A DNA stretch of 64,000 nucleotides from Gammaproteobacteria bacterium (GTDB lineage: Bacteria > Pseudomonadota > Gammaproteobacteria > CAJXQU01): the NCBI GenBank assembly GCA_026984775.1, contig JALSRM010000002.1, positions 1 to 64,000 on the forward strand, written 5' to 3'. Every line of letters begins with the position of its first letter. Positions within the stretch are counted from its first letter, which is position 1. Under the pieces are notes generated by a model. It had not been told where the DNA came from. It saw nothing but the letters and a program-made list of their open reading frames with translations, and did not search any database. Below, one piece after another: positions 39,917-49,978 of this stretch. Both the position numbers and the translations under genes were made by a program.

Positions 39917-42010
39917 ATGGACTTCCTGCGTACCCTTTCCTTGAAAAAACGTTTCATCATCGGTGTGACGATTACCAGTATTTTCCCCTTGTTCCTGGTT
40001 CTCGGATTGATTGCATATCAAAACCATAAAATGTACAAAAAGGATCTTGCTGAGACAGCCGAGATAATGTCGGATATGCTGGCGGCAAACATTGCACCTG
40101 CCCTATTGTTTGGGGATGCAGATGCTGCCATGGATGCTTTTGTAATTCTTGTGGGGAATCCGCATGTATCCGCTGCCATAGCTTACGATAACAACAATAA
40201 TGTTATTGCAGACTATCCAGCAGGATCATCATCTGCTTCTGTGCTTTCCCGAACCGTCAACAGATCAAGAAGCAGCAGTCAGAAATTTTTTGAGATCACA
40301 AAGCCGGTGATGCTCTACGGTAACCAGGTTGGAACGATTTGGCTACAGTTCAAACTGGATTTTCTGTATGAAAGGCTGAGGCAATATACAGAAGTTTTCA
40401 TGCTTTCCTTTTTGGTGTCACTTCTTTTTGCAATTTTTTTGATTGTCTTGATTCAGCGCTTCTTTGAGAAACCCATAATGTTACTGATGGAAGCAGCACA
40501 GCAAGTGACGGAAGAACGAAACTATCGCAAACGAATCCGACATAATCGCAAAGATGAGATTGGAACATTGCTCAATGCATTCAACAACATGATGCAGGTA
40601 ATTGAAGATCGGGATAAGCAACTGTTGGAGCATAGTGAGAATCTTGAACAGATCATTCAGATGCGTACAGAAGAGATCAATCATCGGGCTAATTATGACG
40701 CACTGACAGAGCTGCCCAACCGCTATTTATTGCTGGACAGACTGAAACATTCGATTACCAGCCTGAAACGCCACGGTGGGAAGCTGGCGCTGCTGTATCT
40801 GGATCTGGACCGTTTCAAGATCGTCAATGATAACCTCGGTCATATGGTGGGCGACAAACTTTTGATCGCCGTAGCAAAAAGACTGGTCGGTGTATTACGG
40901 GAAGAGGATACCGTTAGTCGTCTTGGTGGTGATGAGTTCGTGATTCTGATGGAAAATATTGAAAAACCAGAAGATGTTGAGAATGTTGCACGGTTGATCA
41001 TCAAATCATTGAAGAAACCGTTTGACATCATGGGGCATGCGCTTCACATCTCCACCAGTGTCGGCATCGCCCTTTATCCGGATGATGGGGAAGATGAAAA
41101 CACACTGATGAAGCATGCAGATCTCAGCATGTATCAGGCAAAAAAAACCGGTAATGGCCACTATATGTTCTATCGGCCGGACTTTGACGCCGAGTCACGT
41201 CGCCGGTTGGGTATGGAAACCGATCTTAGAAATGCGATCTGTAATGATGAATTCATGCTGGTTTTTCAGCCCTTGCATGAAACCATCTCGGGAGACCTCG
41301 CAGGCTTTGAGGCATTATTGCGGTGGGATCGTAAAGGAAACGGGATCGTTATGCCCGATCAATTTTTATCCATTGCCGAAGAGATCGGTTTCATGAAAAA
41401 TCTGGAGGAATGGGTTGTTGAAAATGTCTGTAAGTTTCTGTCGGAGAGCGATCGTGAGATAACCAAGGATCTGTGTTTTTCAATCAACCTTACACCAGCT
41501 TGTCTCAAGGATAGTGGGTTTGTCAAATCAATGATATCGATTGTTACAGAATATGGTATCAATCCGGAACAACTGGAAATAGAAATAACGGAGGAAACAT
41601 TTCTTGAAGCAACAGAGGCTGTCTATGACAGATTGAATACCCTGAAAGAGCTTGGCTTGTCCATTGCCATTGATGATTTTGGCACAGGCTATTCTTCACT
41701 GAGTTATCTACGAAATTATCCTGCTAATACCTTGAAGATAGACGGCTGTTTTATCAAGGATATTTCCACGGATCGTTCCAGCCGGGGTATTGTTTCATCA
41801 ACAATTTCATTGGGGCGAAGTCTTGGAATGCAGCTTGTTGCCGAGGGGGTTGAAACAGATGAGCAACTGGAATTTCTGCAAATCAACCATTGTCATCTGG
41901 TGCAGGGCAACTATTTCAGCCAACCGCTGACTGTGGATGAAGTGTATGATTATATCCTGTCTTATAATAAAAAAATCGGTTTCAAGAAAAAAAACAATTA
42001 TTCGACCTGA
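39917..42010 (+). CDS. CHASE8-HAMP-GGDEF-EAL c-di-GMP enzyme (YfiN-like plus EAL)
   Basis: 697 residues. Two membrane helices (~12-34 and ~158-182) enclose a periplasmic CHASE8 domain (IMSDMLAANIAPALLFGDADAAMD). HAMP follows at ~183-237, then GGDEF with the intact active site GGDEF and an RxxD inhibitory site five residues upstream (REED). A C-terminal EAL domain has GFEALLRW, NLTPACL, EITEE, IDDFGTGYSSL and VAEGVET, all catalytic motifs. It can thus make and break c-di-GMP. Relative to YfiN, the EAL domain is extra. CHASE8 is the part to which YfiR binds in the known system. Confidence 0.95.
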   Translation: MDFLRTLSLKKRFIIGVTITSIFPLFLVLGLIAYQNHKMYKKDLAETAEIMSDMLAANIAPALLFGDADAAMDAFVILVGNPHVSAAIAYDNNNNVIADYPAGSSSASVLSRTVNRSRSSSQKFFEITKPVMLYGNQVGTIWLQFKLDFLYERLRQYTEVFMLSFLVSLLFAIFLIVLIQRFFEKPIMLLMEAAQQVTEERNYRKRIRHNRKDEIGTLLNAFNNMMQVIEDRDKQLLEHSENLEQIIQMRTEEINHRANYDALTELPNRYLLLDRLKHSITSLKRHGGKLALLYLDLDRFKIVNDNLGHMVGDKLLIAVAKRLVGVLREEDTVSRLGGDEFVILMENIEKPEDVENVARLIIKSLKKPFDIMGHALHISTSVGIALYPDDGEDENTLMKHADLSMYQAKKTGNGHYMFYRPDFDAESRRRLGMETDLRNAICNDEFMLVFQPLHETISGDLAGFEALLRWDRKGNGIVMPDQFLSIAEEIGFMKNLEEWVVENVCKFLSESDREITKDLCFSINLTPACLKDSGFVKSMISIVTEYGINPEQLEIEITEETFLEATEAVYDRLNTLKELGLSIAIDDFGTGYSSLSYLRNYPANTLKIDGCFIKDISTDRSSRGIVSSTISLGRSLGMQLVAEGVETDEQLEFLQINHCHLVQGNYFSQPLTVDEVYDYILSYNKKIGFKKKNNYST

Positions 42011-42126
42011 TCAAATTTCTGTCAGAGGAATGTTTTCCAGGGTAATCTTCATGATTTTCTTGCAAGTATGGAATATGATCTCCTCTGCATGAATATCAAA
42101 AATGATAATAATCAAGGTGGTGAATC

Positions 42127-42510
42127 ATGAACCTGGAAAAAGTAATCTTTGGGTTTTTTATCGTTCTGGCCCTGACATTGAATTTCGGCTTTTTTTTGGG
42201 GGAGATAGAGAGTCCGGTTCATCATCCTGTCTATGAGTTATTCGTGGTTATTGTGGTGAATCTAATCGCAACGGTTCTAAAGTTTGGTGACAGAACACAG
42301 ATTGGTGCGGTATTACTGGCCACCAGTCTCGTTGCTGATCTGCAGTTGATCGCTGCAGCAGCGGTATGGGCTTATGCCGTCAATATTTCCGGTATAGGCC
42401 TGACCCCTGAAATCATGGCCAGTATTGTCTCTCTTTCCGGTGGAGCACTCCTTGCCAATATTGTTTCTGTGATTCTACTCGTACTCGAAACCATCATGCT
42501 GCTGCGTTGA
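42127..42510 (+). CDS. Small four-helix membrane protein, DUF6394-like
   Basis: 127 residues, with four predicted membrane helices (FGFFIVLALTLNFGFFLG; LFVVIVVNLIATVLKFG; GAVLLATSLVADLQLIAAAAVW; SLSGGALLANIVSVILLVLE). It lies 13 bp before the potassium channel gene. The composition and neighbourhood resemble DUF6394 proteins that pair with such channels; I hold the family name with moderate confidence. A role as channel accessory subunit is inference. Confidence 0.7.
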   Translation: MNLEKVIFGFFIVLALTLNFGFFLGEIESPVHHPVYELFVVIVVNLIATVLKFGDRTQIGAVLLATSLVADLQLIAAAAVWAYAVNISGIGLTPEIMASIVSLSGGALLANIVSVILLVLETIMLLR

Positions 42511-42523
42511 GCAAGCTGCACCC

Positions 42524-44233
42524 ATGAATCAGATTATCTGGTTAGTTCTCAGGCGAATGCGCCAGCCGCTATTGGTCCTGATCACTGTATACAGCATTGC
42601 TGTGCTGGGGATGGTACTGATACCGGGGCCTGAACACGATGGCCAGGCCACTCACATGAACTTTTTCCATGCGCTCTATTTCATCAGTTATACCTCAACC
42701 ACCATAGGTTTTGGTGAACTTCCCGAAACGTTTTCGGAAGCTCAGCGAATGTGGGCCATGGTCTGCATCTATATGAGTGTCATCGCTTGGATTTACTCAA
42801 TCGGTGCTATTTTGGCGCTGATCCAGGATCCTGCTTTCAGACAGGCTCTTATCGAACGGCATTTTGCACGCAGTGTGAAAAAAATCAGGGAGCCCTTTTA
42901 TTTGCTTTGCGGGTATGGTGAAGCAGGTGCCGTACTGGTGGAGGCGTTGACGCATTACAACATAAGAATGGTTGTGCTGGATAAGGATGAAGCCCGCATC
43001 AATGAGCTCAGCCTACAGGATCAGAAACTTCCTGTCTATGTTCCAGGGCTTTGTGCAGATGCAGGAATACCAGAACATTTGTTAGATGCTGGTTTGAAAC
43101 ACCCTTTTTGTTCGAGAGTGATTGCCTTGACTGATAGTGATGACACAAATTTAAAAATCGCAATCACAAGCAAACTGCTTAATCCGGGTCTTGAAGTAGT
43201 TGCAAGAGCCGGAACCCGTAATATCAAGGCGAACATGGCCTCATTTGGCACAGAGAGTATCGTAGATGCCTTCGAGATTTTTGGTGAGACGATTGCGTTG
43301 GCACTGCATTCCCCGGATCAATATGTATTACGTGAGTGGTTGAGTGGTATTTCTCATCAGAAATTCGACAAACCAGCTGTCCCACCAAGAGGAACGTGGA
43401 TTATTTGTGGCTATGGTCGTTTTGGCCGTTATCTTGTTGAATATTTGGAAAGTGAAGGGTTGCCGACGGTTGTCATTGAGTCCAATCCGGATGTGGACCC
43501 ACCTTCACAAGGCATGATTCTGGGAGCGGGAACGGAGGCGGAAACATTGCTGGAAGCGGGTGTCAGAGATGCAGTTGGAATCGTCGCGGGAACGGATAAC
43601 GATCCGAATAATCTCTCCATTATTATGACGGCAAAGGCGATCAATCCGGATCTTTTTATCGTGGCCCGCCAAAACCGGGTTGCAAACTCTATGATCTTTG
43701 AAGCACTGGATGCAGATATGATCATGAATCCTGGCAGAGTGCTGGCAAACAAGATTCGGGGTATTGTGACCATGCCCAGATTGAATGAGTTTCTTGAAAC
43801 GGTCGGGGAATACGACAATGAATGGGCGAGTGGACTCTACCATCGTCTCGAGAAAACTATTGGTACAGATACTATCCCGGATATCTGGGTGATCAAGATC
43901 ACACAACAGGCTTCACCCGCGATTGTGGAACTTCTCTCCAAAGGCATGAACCTGACTTTGGCGCATCTGTTGACAGATCCCTACAACCGGGATCATGAAC
44001 TCAAGGCGATTGCGTTATATCTGATCAGAGAAAAGGAACGATCTCTGGTTCCAGCAAACTCTACTCAGTTACATAGAGACGACAGGATTCTGTTCTGTGG
44101 GTCAGCGCAGGCCTATTACAGAATGCGATTGCTCGTAAACGATTATTATTTGCTTTATCAGGTAGTTACTGATCAGGATATTCCAAGGAGTGGTATAATG
44201 AGATGGATTACAAGATCAGATAGAATGATCTAA
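42524..44233 (+). CDS. Potassium channel with two RCK (TrkA-N) domains
   Basis: 569 residues. Two membrane helices with a pore loop whose selectivity filter is TIGFGE (SYTSTTIGFGELPETF); TIGFG is a variant of the commoner TVGYG. The cytoplasmic part has a first TrkA-N Rossmann domain (YLLCGYGEAGAVLVEAL) and a second (WIICGYGRFGRYLVEYLE), then a TrkA-C-like end (SLVPANSTQLHRDDRILFCG). The fold is that of a ligand-gated K+ channel or related cation channel (Kch/MthK type). Confidence 0.93.
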   Translation: MNQIIWLVLRRMRQPLLVLITVYSIAVLGMVLIPGPEHDGQATHMNFFHALYFISYTSTTIGFGELPETFSEAQRMWAMVCIYMSVIAWIYSIGAILALIQDPAFRQALIERHFARSVKKIREPFYLLCGYGEAGAVLVEALTHYNIRMVVLDKDEARINELSLQDQKLPVYVPGLCADAGIPEHLLDAGLKHPFCSRVIALTDSDDTNLKIAITSKLLNPGLEVVARAGTRNIKANMASFGTESIVDAFEIFGETIALALHSPDQYVLREWLSGISHQKFDKPAVPPRGTWIICGYGRFGRYLVEYLESEGLPTVVIESNPDVDPPSQGMILGAGTEAETLLEAGVRDAVGIVAGTDNDPNNLSIIMTAKAINPDLFIVARQNRVANSMIFEALDADMIMNPGRVLANKIRGIVTMPRLNEFLETVGEYDNEWASGLYHRLEKTIGTDTIPDIWVIKITQQASPAIVELLSKGMNLTLAHLLTDPYNRDHELKAIALYLIREKERSLVPANSTQLHRDDRILFCGSAQAYYRMRLLVNDYYLLYQVVTDQDIPRSGIMRWITRSDRMI

Positions 44234-44279
44234 AAGATACCTTAAGGAAAAATAAAAATTCATCCAGGAAGTGGAATCC

Positions 44280-46100
44280 GTGTACAGCTCTCTGCATCTA
44301 ACGATAGAGAAATTCCTATTAGTGTTGATGTTCTGCATCGCTTCGAACCCTTCTTTTGCACTACAGAAATTCTGACAGGTGTACATTCCTTTCATCCCAT
44401 ATCAGATGATGGTTCCGGTGGAAAACAGATTCAGATGATCAAAGACCTTGGCCTCAGGGTGGTACGGATCGGTGTCAGCTGGTGCTTGATGGAGCCCCAA
44501 CCAGGTCTGTTTCCGGAATCTTTCTGGCAGGGAGTTGATCGGGCATTAAACGAAGCGGAAGTCAATGGGCTCAAGGTCATCGTCGTCATGGCAGACTCTC
44601 CCTGTTGAGCCTCTTCTGATCCAGATAAGAAGTGTGCCGATTCTTCCGGTAGGCAAAAATATAATCTTAGATACCCTCCCGCAAATCCTGTTGATTACGC
44701 CTATGCATTACGCAAGCTGGTCAACCGATTTGGTTCCAGGGTTTTTGCCTGAGAAATATGGAATGAACCCAATGTTGTAGGTTTTTGGCCAACGGAGACC
44801 TATCGGGATTATAAGGGATTCTGGCCACAGGCTGTTCCAAGTTTCGATGTCTATCTGATCAAGATCAAAGCGGCTGCTGAATATATCAAAATGCTCAAGG
44901 CTGCCTATATCGCGATAAAAGAGACGGACAAGAACGCGACTGTCCTCGGTGATTCTCTGGCAGGTGCCGACACATTCTATCTCAAGGCACTGTATGATCT
45001 GGCGGCCAAGGGATTGTTTGATGCATTGGCGATACATCCCTATACAGCTGTAACCGACACCGGAAGTGTGGATGGGCCTCGTGACTTTACCAAACCGCCA
45101 TGGTGTTTTGAACAGGGTATTAATGCGATCAGGCGATTGATGGTCGATGTCTATGGAGATGATAAACCTGTTTGGGTTACCGAGTTTGGTGTCAGCAGTT
45201 TTAATGGTTGGGGCGGGATAAGTGAGCAGCAACAGGCGCTGTTTTTGCGCGAGGCATTCTCGATTCTTCAACAATGGAAATTTGTCCCTGTATTTATCCG
45301 GTTCAACCTGATTGATCAGGATGCCCAGACCACCAGAGATGGAGGATTTGGTTTGTACCGTTCCAATTTCATACTCAAACCAGTGGGGGATGAGTTTCGT
45401 TCTCTTGTCGCCGCACTGGAACAGCAAACAGATACAGAACCGGTGTTGGTTTCACCCATCGGAACGCATAGTGGAAAATCGACGGTCTTTCTCTGGAGAA
45501 GTCTGCCAGGTGCTAATCGATAATTTTTATGGATGAATGATTATGGGGATCCCTTGAAAACAGTAGACGATATCCCAGGGAAGATACAAAAGAATTTCAC
45601 GCCGATGAAGGTACGATGTCTTTCCAACCTGTTCTGTCAGGTAAATCCTGGGGTTGAATTCAAGCCGGGTGACCATCAGTGGTGGAATCACCGCTGAGTT
45701 TCCGGATGGAATTTCACAAACCAGTCAGGGTGTTTACTTTAAGGTTGTACCTTCATCCAACCGGGACAATGATGAGGATGGTTTCAGTGACCGGTGGGAT
45801 AACTGTATTTATTCATCCAATCCTGATCAACGGGATACGGACAATGATGGTATAGGTAACCTGTGTGATCCCGATTTCGATAATAATGGAACCATCGATG
45901 TTGCTGATCATGCCTATCTCCGTTTTAGGATCGATACAGCAGATCAGGATGCTGATCTCAACGGAGATGGAATCGTCGATCTCTTTGACGAAGTGATTCT
46001 GGAATCAAGCCTGAACACACGCCAGGACCTTCCTGTTGTCGCCACAAGCCACTGTCGGGCTTATGGAGTACAACCGCAGTTCAGTGAAACCCCGCAATAA
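44280..46100 (+). pseudogene. Decayed secreted glycoside hydrolase (GH39/GH5-like) with thrombospondin type-3/dockerin-like tail
   Basis: Pieces in three frames form one protein. 44280: signal peptide (EKFLLVLMFCIASNPSFALQ), then a frame change near 44365. Next, one frame reads VHSFHP...LGLRVVRIGVSWCLMEPQPG...VIVVMADSPC, TGA 44606-44608, then YPPANPVDYAYALRKL...RVFA, TGA 44750-44752, then EIWNEPNVVGFWP..., to TAA 45521-45523. Both TGA codons stand where Trp (TGG) is expected. A second frame change near 45655 leads to NDEDGFSDRWDNC...DTDNDGIGNLCDPDFD and DLNGDGIVDLFDEV, calcium-binding repeats, ending at 46100. The acid/base (NEP) and nucleophile (WVTEFG) motifs remain, but the gene cannot make a full enzyme. 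A PslG-like exopolysaccharide hydrolase is one possible ancestor. Confidence 0.88.
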
Positions 46101-46232
46101 CCAACAACAGAAAATTGTAAATGATTGAAGGAAAAGGTATTCGCCTATTTCAGTTACAGCCTTATTCCGCTACAATCCCTCGCGCGTATAAACAGGTTCG
46201 TTAGTTACATTCCATACATCCAAACCTCCTTG

Positions 46233-48023
46233 ATGAAGAATATTCGTAACTTTTCCATAATTGCCCATATCGATCATGGCAAATCAACACTGGCTGATCG
46301 GTTTATCCAGACCTGTGGAGGACTCAGTGAACGGGAGATGGAATCCCAGGTGCTCGACTCCATGGATCTGGAACGAGAGCGGGGAATCACTATCAAAGCT
46401 CAGAGCGTCACCCTTACTTACAGGGCGAAAGATGGTAAAGACTATGAGCTGAATTTCATTGATACCCCTGGGCATGTTGATTTCACATACGAGGTCTCGC
46501 GTTCATTGGCGGCCTGTGAGGGTGCATTATTGGTTGTAGATGCGGCCCAAGGTGTAGAGGCACAGAGTGTGGCTACCTGCCACACAGCCGTCGATCAAGG
46601 CCTCGAAGTTGTTCCCGTAATCAACAAGATCGATCTGCCAGCTGCTGAACCCGATCGTGTCGCACAAGAAATCGAAGATGTGATTGGTATTGACGCCACG
46701 GAAGCCCTGAATGTCAGTGCCAAATCAGGTATTGGTATCGATGATCTTCTGGAGATGATTGTCAGCAAGATCCCACCACCGGAAGGTGATGCGGAAGCGC
46801 CCCTTAAGGCGCTGATCATTGATTCATGGTTTGACAACTATCTGGGCGTCATCTCATTGGTGCGGGTCGTCGATGGCGTACTGCGCAAGGGGATGAAGAT
46901 CCGCATGATGTCCACTGGACGTGACTGGGGAGTCGATCGTCTCGGTATCTTTACGCCCAAGCGCACAGATCTTGAAGAACTCAAAACCGGCGAAGTGGGA
47001 TGGGTCGTGGCCGGTATCAAGGAAATCGACGGTGCTCCGGTGGGGGATACCATCACCGATGCGAATCGGCCAGCAGAGGCCCCCTTGCCTGGTTTCCAGA
47101 CAGTCAAACCCAATGTTTTTGCCGGGCTGTATCCTATTGATTCGGGGCAGTATGAAGACCTGCGTGAAGCACTGGCAAAACTGCGGCTCAATGATGCTGC
47201 GCTTTTCTATGAGCCAGAGGTTTCCGAAGCCTTAGGTTTCGGTTTTCGTTGCGGCTTTCTCGGTATGCTTCACATGGAGATTGTCCAGGAACGGCTGGAG
47301 CGTGAATATGGCATGGAGTTGATCACTACGGCACCCACCGTCGTTTATCAGGTCATCACCACCTCCGGGGAAGAAATCTTCATCGACAATCCCGCCAAGT
47401 TGCCTCCTCCCAACAAGATCGAAGAGATTCGCGAACCGATGATCCAGGCCGACATTCTCGTTCCCCAAGACTACGTGGGGAATGTGATCACTCTATGCAT
47501 CGAAAAACGGGGCGTACAAACGAGGCTGCAGTATTTGGGTAACCAAGTGGCAGTTTCTTATGAATTGCCCATGAGTGAGATGGTACTAGACTTTTTCGAT
47601 CGCCTGAAATCAGTGACTCGGGGTTATGCCTCGCTGGATTATCACTTTACCCGTTACTCACCGGCCAAGATGGTCAAGCTCGATATCATGATCAATGGGG
47701 AAAAAGTCGATGCGCTGTCTGTTATTGTTCATCAGGAACATGCACAACGACGTGGCAGAGAACTTGCTGCAAAAATGAAAGAGATCATCCCCCGGCAGAT
47801 GTATGAGGTGGCGATACAAGCTACTATTGGCTCTAAAATCATTGCCCGCGAAACGGTAAAGGCTATGCGGAAAAATGTGACTGCCAAGTGTTATGGCGGT
47901 GATATTTCACGTAAGCGGAAACTTCTCGAAAAGCAGAAAGCCGGGAAAAAACGTATGAAACAGTTTGGATCCATCGAGATTCCCCAAGAGGCCTTTATGG
48001 CCGTGTTATCAACAGGAAAATAA
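46233..48023 (+). CDS. lepA: Elongation factor 4 (LepA)
   Basis: 596 residues from ATG 46233 ([24 protein letters not shown]); upstream in-frame starts would add an unneeded 36 residues. GTPase motifs [23 protein letters not shown] and the LepA-specific C-terminal domain ([35 protein letters not shown]) are intact. It acts on the ribosome, chiefly in 30S biogenesis and translation under stress. lepB follows by 4 bp. Confidence 0.97.
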   Translation: MKNIRNFSIIAHIDHGKSTLADRFIQTCGGLSEREMESQVLDSMDLERERGITIKAQSVTLTYRAKDGKDYELNFIDTPGHVDFTYEVSRSLAACEGALLVVDAAQGVEAQSVATCHTAVDQGLEVVPVINKIDLPAAEPDRVAQEIEDVIGIDATEALNVSAKSGIGIDDLLEMIVSKIPPPEGDAEAPLKALIIDSWFDNYLGVISLVRVVDGVLRKGMKIRMMSTGRDWGVDRLGIFTPKRTDLEELKTGEVGWVVAGIKEIDGAPVGDTITDANRPAEAPLPGFQTVKPNVFAGLYPIDSGQYEDLREALAKLRLNDAALFYEPEVSEALGFGFRCGFLGMLHMEIVQERLEREYGMELITTAPTVVYQVITTSGEEIFIDNPAKLPPPNKIEEIREPMIQADILVPQDYVGNVITLCIEKRGVQTRLQYLGNQVAVSYELPMSEMVLDFFDRLKSVTRGYASLDYHFTRYSPAKMVKLDIMINGEKVDALSVIVHQEHAQRRGRELAAKMKEIIPRQMYEVAIQATIGSKIIARETVKAMRKNVTAKCYGGDISRKRKLLEKQKAGKKRMKQFGSIEIPQEAFMAVLSTGK

Positions 48024-48027
48024 AACA

Positions 48028-48849
48028 ATGGTTATGGATTTTTCAGCCTTACTGGTTTTGTTGACAACAGTCAGTGGTCTTATCTGGCTATTCGATCACT
48101 TTATCTTATTACCCCGCAGGCGAGACCGGCTCGCAGCTCCCGGTTCCGATATTGATGAAGAACTTAAAGAAGAGATCCTCAAACCGCCTGTCCTGGTCGA
48201 TTATGCCCGTTCCTTTTTTCCCATTTTCCTCGTCGTTCTGCTGTTGCGATCCTTTTTGGTGGAGCCGTTCCGTATCCCATCGAATTCTATGATGCCAACG
48301 CTTCTGACAGGAGACTTCATTCTGGTCAATAAATACGATTACGGCATCCGTCTTCCGGTTATAAACAAGAAAATCATCGATATAGGTAAACCGAAAAGGG
48401 GTGATGTGATGGTTTTCAGATGGCCGGAAGATGACAAGACACCATTTATCAAGCGGGTTATTGGTGTGCCAGGCGACAGAATCACTTATACTGACAAGGT
48501 ACTGAAGATAAACGGGAAAGTCATCAAGACTGAGAGAATCGGCGTATATCAAGGCGTGGGTTCTGGAAGTGGTATGACAGGGGCAGAAATTCTTACAGAA
48601 TATCTCGATCCGGTCGTCCATAATATCCTGATATCGCCCGATCGCCAGTCGAAGGAAGTCAGGGATTTCGTTGTCCCGGAAGGTGAGTATTTCGTTATGG
48701 GTGACAACCGTGACAACAGCCTCGACAGCCGTTTCTGGGGTACGGTACCAGATGAAAATATCATCGGGAGAGCATTTAGGATATGGATGTATTGGGATAG
48801 CAAGGCCAATGGGATGGACTGGAGCCGGATAGGACGAAAGATCCAGTAA
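48028..48849 (+). CDS. lepB: Signal peptidase I
   Basis: 273 residues from ATG 48028. Two N-terminal membrane helices (~5-28, ~62-78), catalytic Ser87 in IPSNSMMPTL, general base Lys142 in FIKRVIGVPGD, and the GDNRDNSLDSRFWG box. It removes signal peptides from exported proteins in the periplasm, e.g. the porins and CcmH here. Confidence 0.96.
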   Translation: MVMDFSALLVLLTTVSGLIWLFDHFILLPRRRDRLAAPGSDIDEELKEEILKPPVLVDYARSFFPIFLVVLLLRSFLVEPFRIPSNSMMPTLLTGDFILVNKYDYGIRLPVINKKIIDIGKPKRGDVMVFRWPEDDKTPFIKRVIGVPGDRITYTDKVLKINGKVIKTERIGVYQGVGSGSGMTGAEILTEYLDPVVHNILISPDRQSKEVRDFVVPEGEYFVMGDNRDNSLDSRFWGTVPDENIIGRAFRIWMYWDSKANGMDWSRIGRKIQ

Positions 48850-48895
48850 AAGAAACTTCTGGCTGATGAAGTCGTTGATTACTTAAGAGGGTAAC

Positions 48896-49300
48896 ATGAT
48901 GCTGATGAAGAACAAACAGGGTGGAATAACATTTCTCGGGTTTCTTTTTGCATGTGCGCTGGTGATTTTCTTTGCCTATCTGGGCATGCGCTTATGGCCA
49001 CTTTTCAATGAAAAAATCAAGGTGGATCAAGCGCTTGAAAATATTGCTGCTCGTGAAGATATTGCGAAACTTAGCAAAGGCAAAATAATCAACTATCTGC
49101 TACGCCATTTTGAGGTGGAGGATGTGGATCAATTCGAGCGGCCGAGTGATTTAAAAGATATTTTCAGCGTCAAGAAGATAAAGGGTAAAAAGAAACGTCT
49201 GATGAGAATGGCTTATGAAATCCGCCGACCCATTTTGAGTAATCTTGATGTCGTCTATAAATACGACAAGAGTATCGTTATCGATGGAACAGGTGAATAA
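48896..49300 (+). CDS. DUF4845 family small membrane protein
   Basis: 134 residues. One N-terminal helix (GGITFLGFLFACALVIFFAYLGMRLWP) and a periplasmic domain ending in a beta-hairpin (YEIRRPILSNLDVVYKYDKSI). The position between lepB and rnc and the sequence fit DUF4845, common in beta/gammaproteobacteria; function unknown. AAGAGGG precedes the start. Confidence 0.88.
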   Translation: MMLMKNKQGGITFLGFLFACALVIFFAYLGMRLWPLFNEKIKVDQALENIAAREDIAKLSKGKIINYLLRHFEVEDVDQFERPSDLKDIFSVKKIKGKKKRLMRMAYEIRRPILSNLDVVYKYDKSIVIDGTGE

Positions 49301-49978
49301 TTGCCACTGAAAGCCCTCCAGAAAGCCCTTGATTACACCTTTAATGATCCTGAGCTGTTGAAGATCGCTCTGACGCATCGTAGTGCAGACACGCTACACA
49401 ATGAACGTCTGGAGTTTCTGGGTGATGCCCTATTGGGAGCCGTCATCGCAGAGGCACTTTATCTGCAGTTCCCCTCTGGTGATGAAGGTCAGTTGACCCG
49501 TTTGCGCTCCTCGCTGGTCAAAAGGGAAACCCTGGCGGCACTGGCCAGAGAACTCGATCTTGGCAGCTATATCAAACTGGGTGAAGGAGAAATGAAGAGC
49601 GGTGGCTGGCGCCGTGCATCTATATTGGAAAACACACTGGAGGCGATCATCGGCGCGGTTTATCTCGACAGTGATTACGATCAATGCCGCAGGTTTGTAC
49701 AGAAGGTTTTTGCCGATTATCTTGAGAACGTTTCCCTTGAGGCTATTCAGAAAGATCCCAAATCACGCCTTCAGGAATATCTGCAAGCCAGGAAACTGCC
49801 CGTGCCTGTTTACGAAGTCCTTTCCACGAAAGGGAAATCCCATCAGCGGATATTCACAGTGAGTTGTTCATGTCATGAATTGTCATCCTCAGTCCAGGCA
49901 CAAGGATCGAGTCGGCGAAAAGCGGAACAGGCTGCAGCACAACAGGTGCTTGACCTCCTCCAGAAAGGAACCAAATGA
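49301..49978 (+). CDS. rnc: Ribonuclease III
   Basis: 225 residues, TTG start directly abutting the preceding stop. The catalytic signature NERLEFLGDALLGAVIAEAL and the acidic residues of ILENTLEAIIGAVYLD are intact, followed by a double-stranded-RNA binding domain (DPKSRLQEYLQARKLPVPVYEV...SSRRKAEQAAAQQVLDLL). It processes rRNA and cuts dsRNA. TTG and zero spacing suggest translational coupling. The end overlaps era by 4 bases. Confidence 0.96.
   Translation: MPLKALQKALDYTFNDPELLKIALTHRSADTLHNERLEFLGDALLGAVIAEALYLQFPSGDEGQLTRLRSSLVKRETLAALARELDLGSYIKLGEGEMKSGGWRRASILENTLEAIIGAVYLDSDYDQCRRFVQKVFADYLENVSLEAIQKDPKSRLQEYLQARKLPVPVYEVLSTKGKSHQRIFTVSCSCHELSSSVQAQGSSRRKAEQAAAQQVLDLLQKGTK

Noticed and set aside
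44280-45523. UGA read as tryptophan (recoding) in the glycoside hydrolase
   Set aside because: Many intact genes in the window end in TGA (e.g. ccmC, pyrG, kdsA), and this gene also has frame changes and a TAA.
46125-46232. 36-residue N-terminal extension of LepA
   Set aside because: LepA proteins begin at [19 protein letters not shown]; the extension has no family support.
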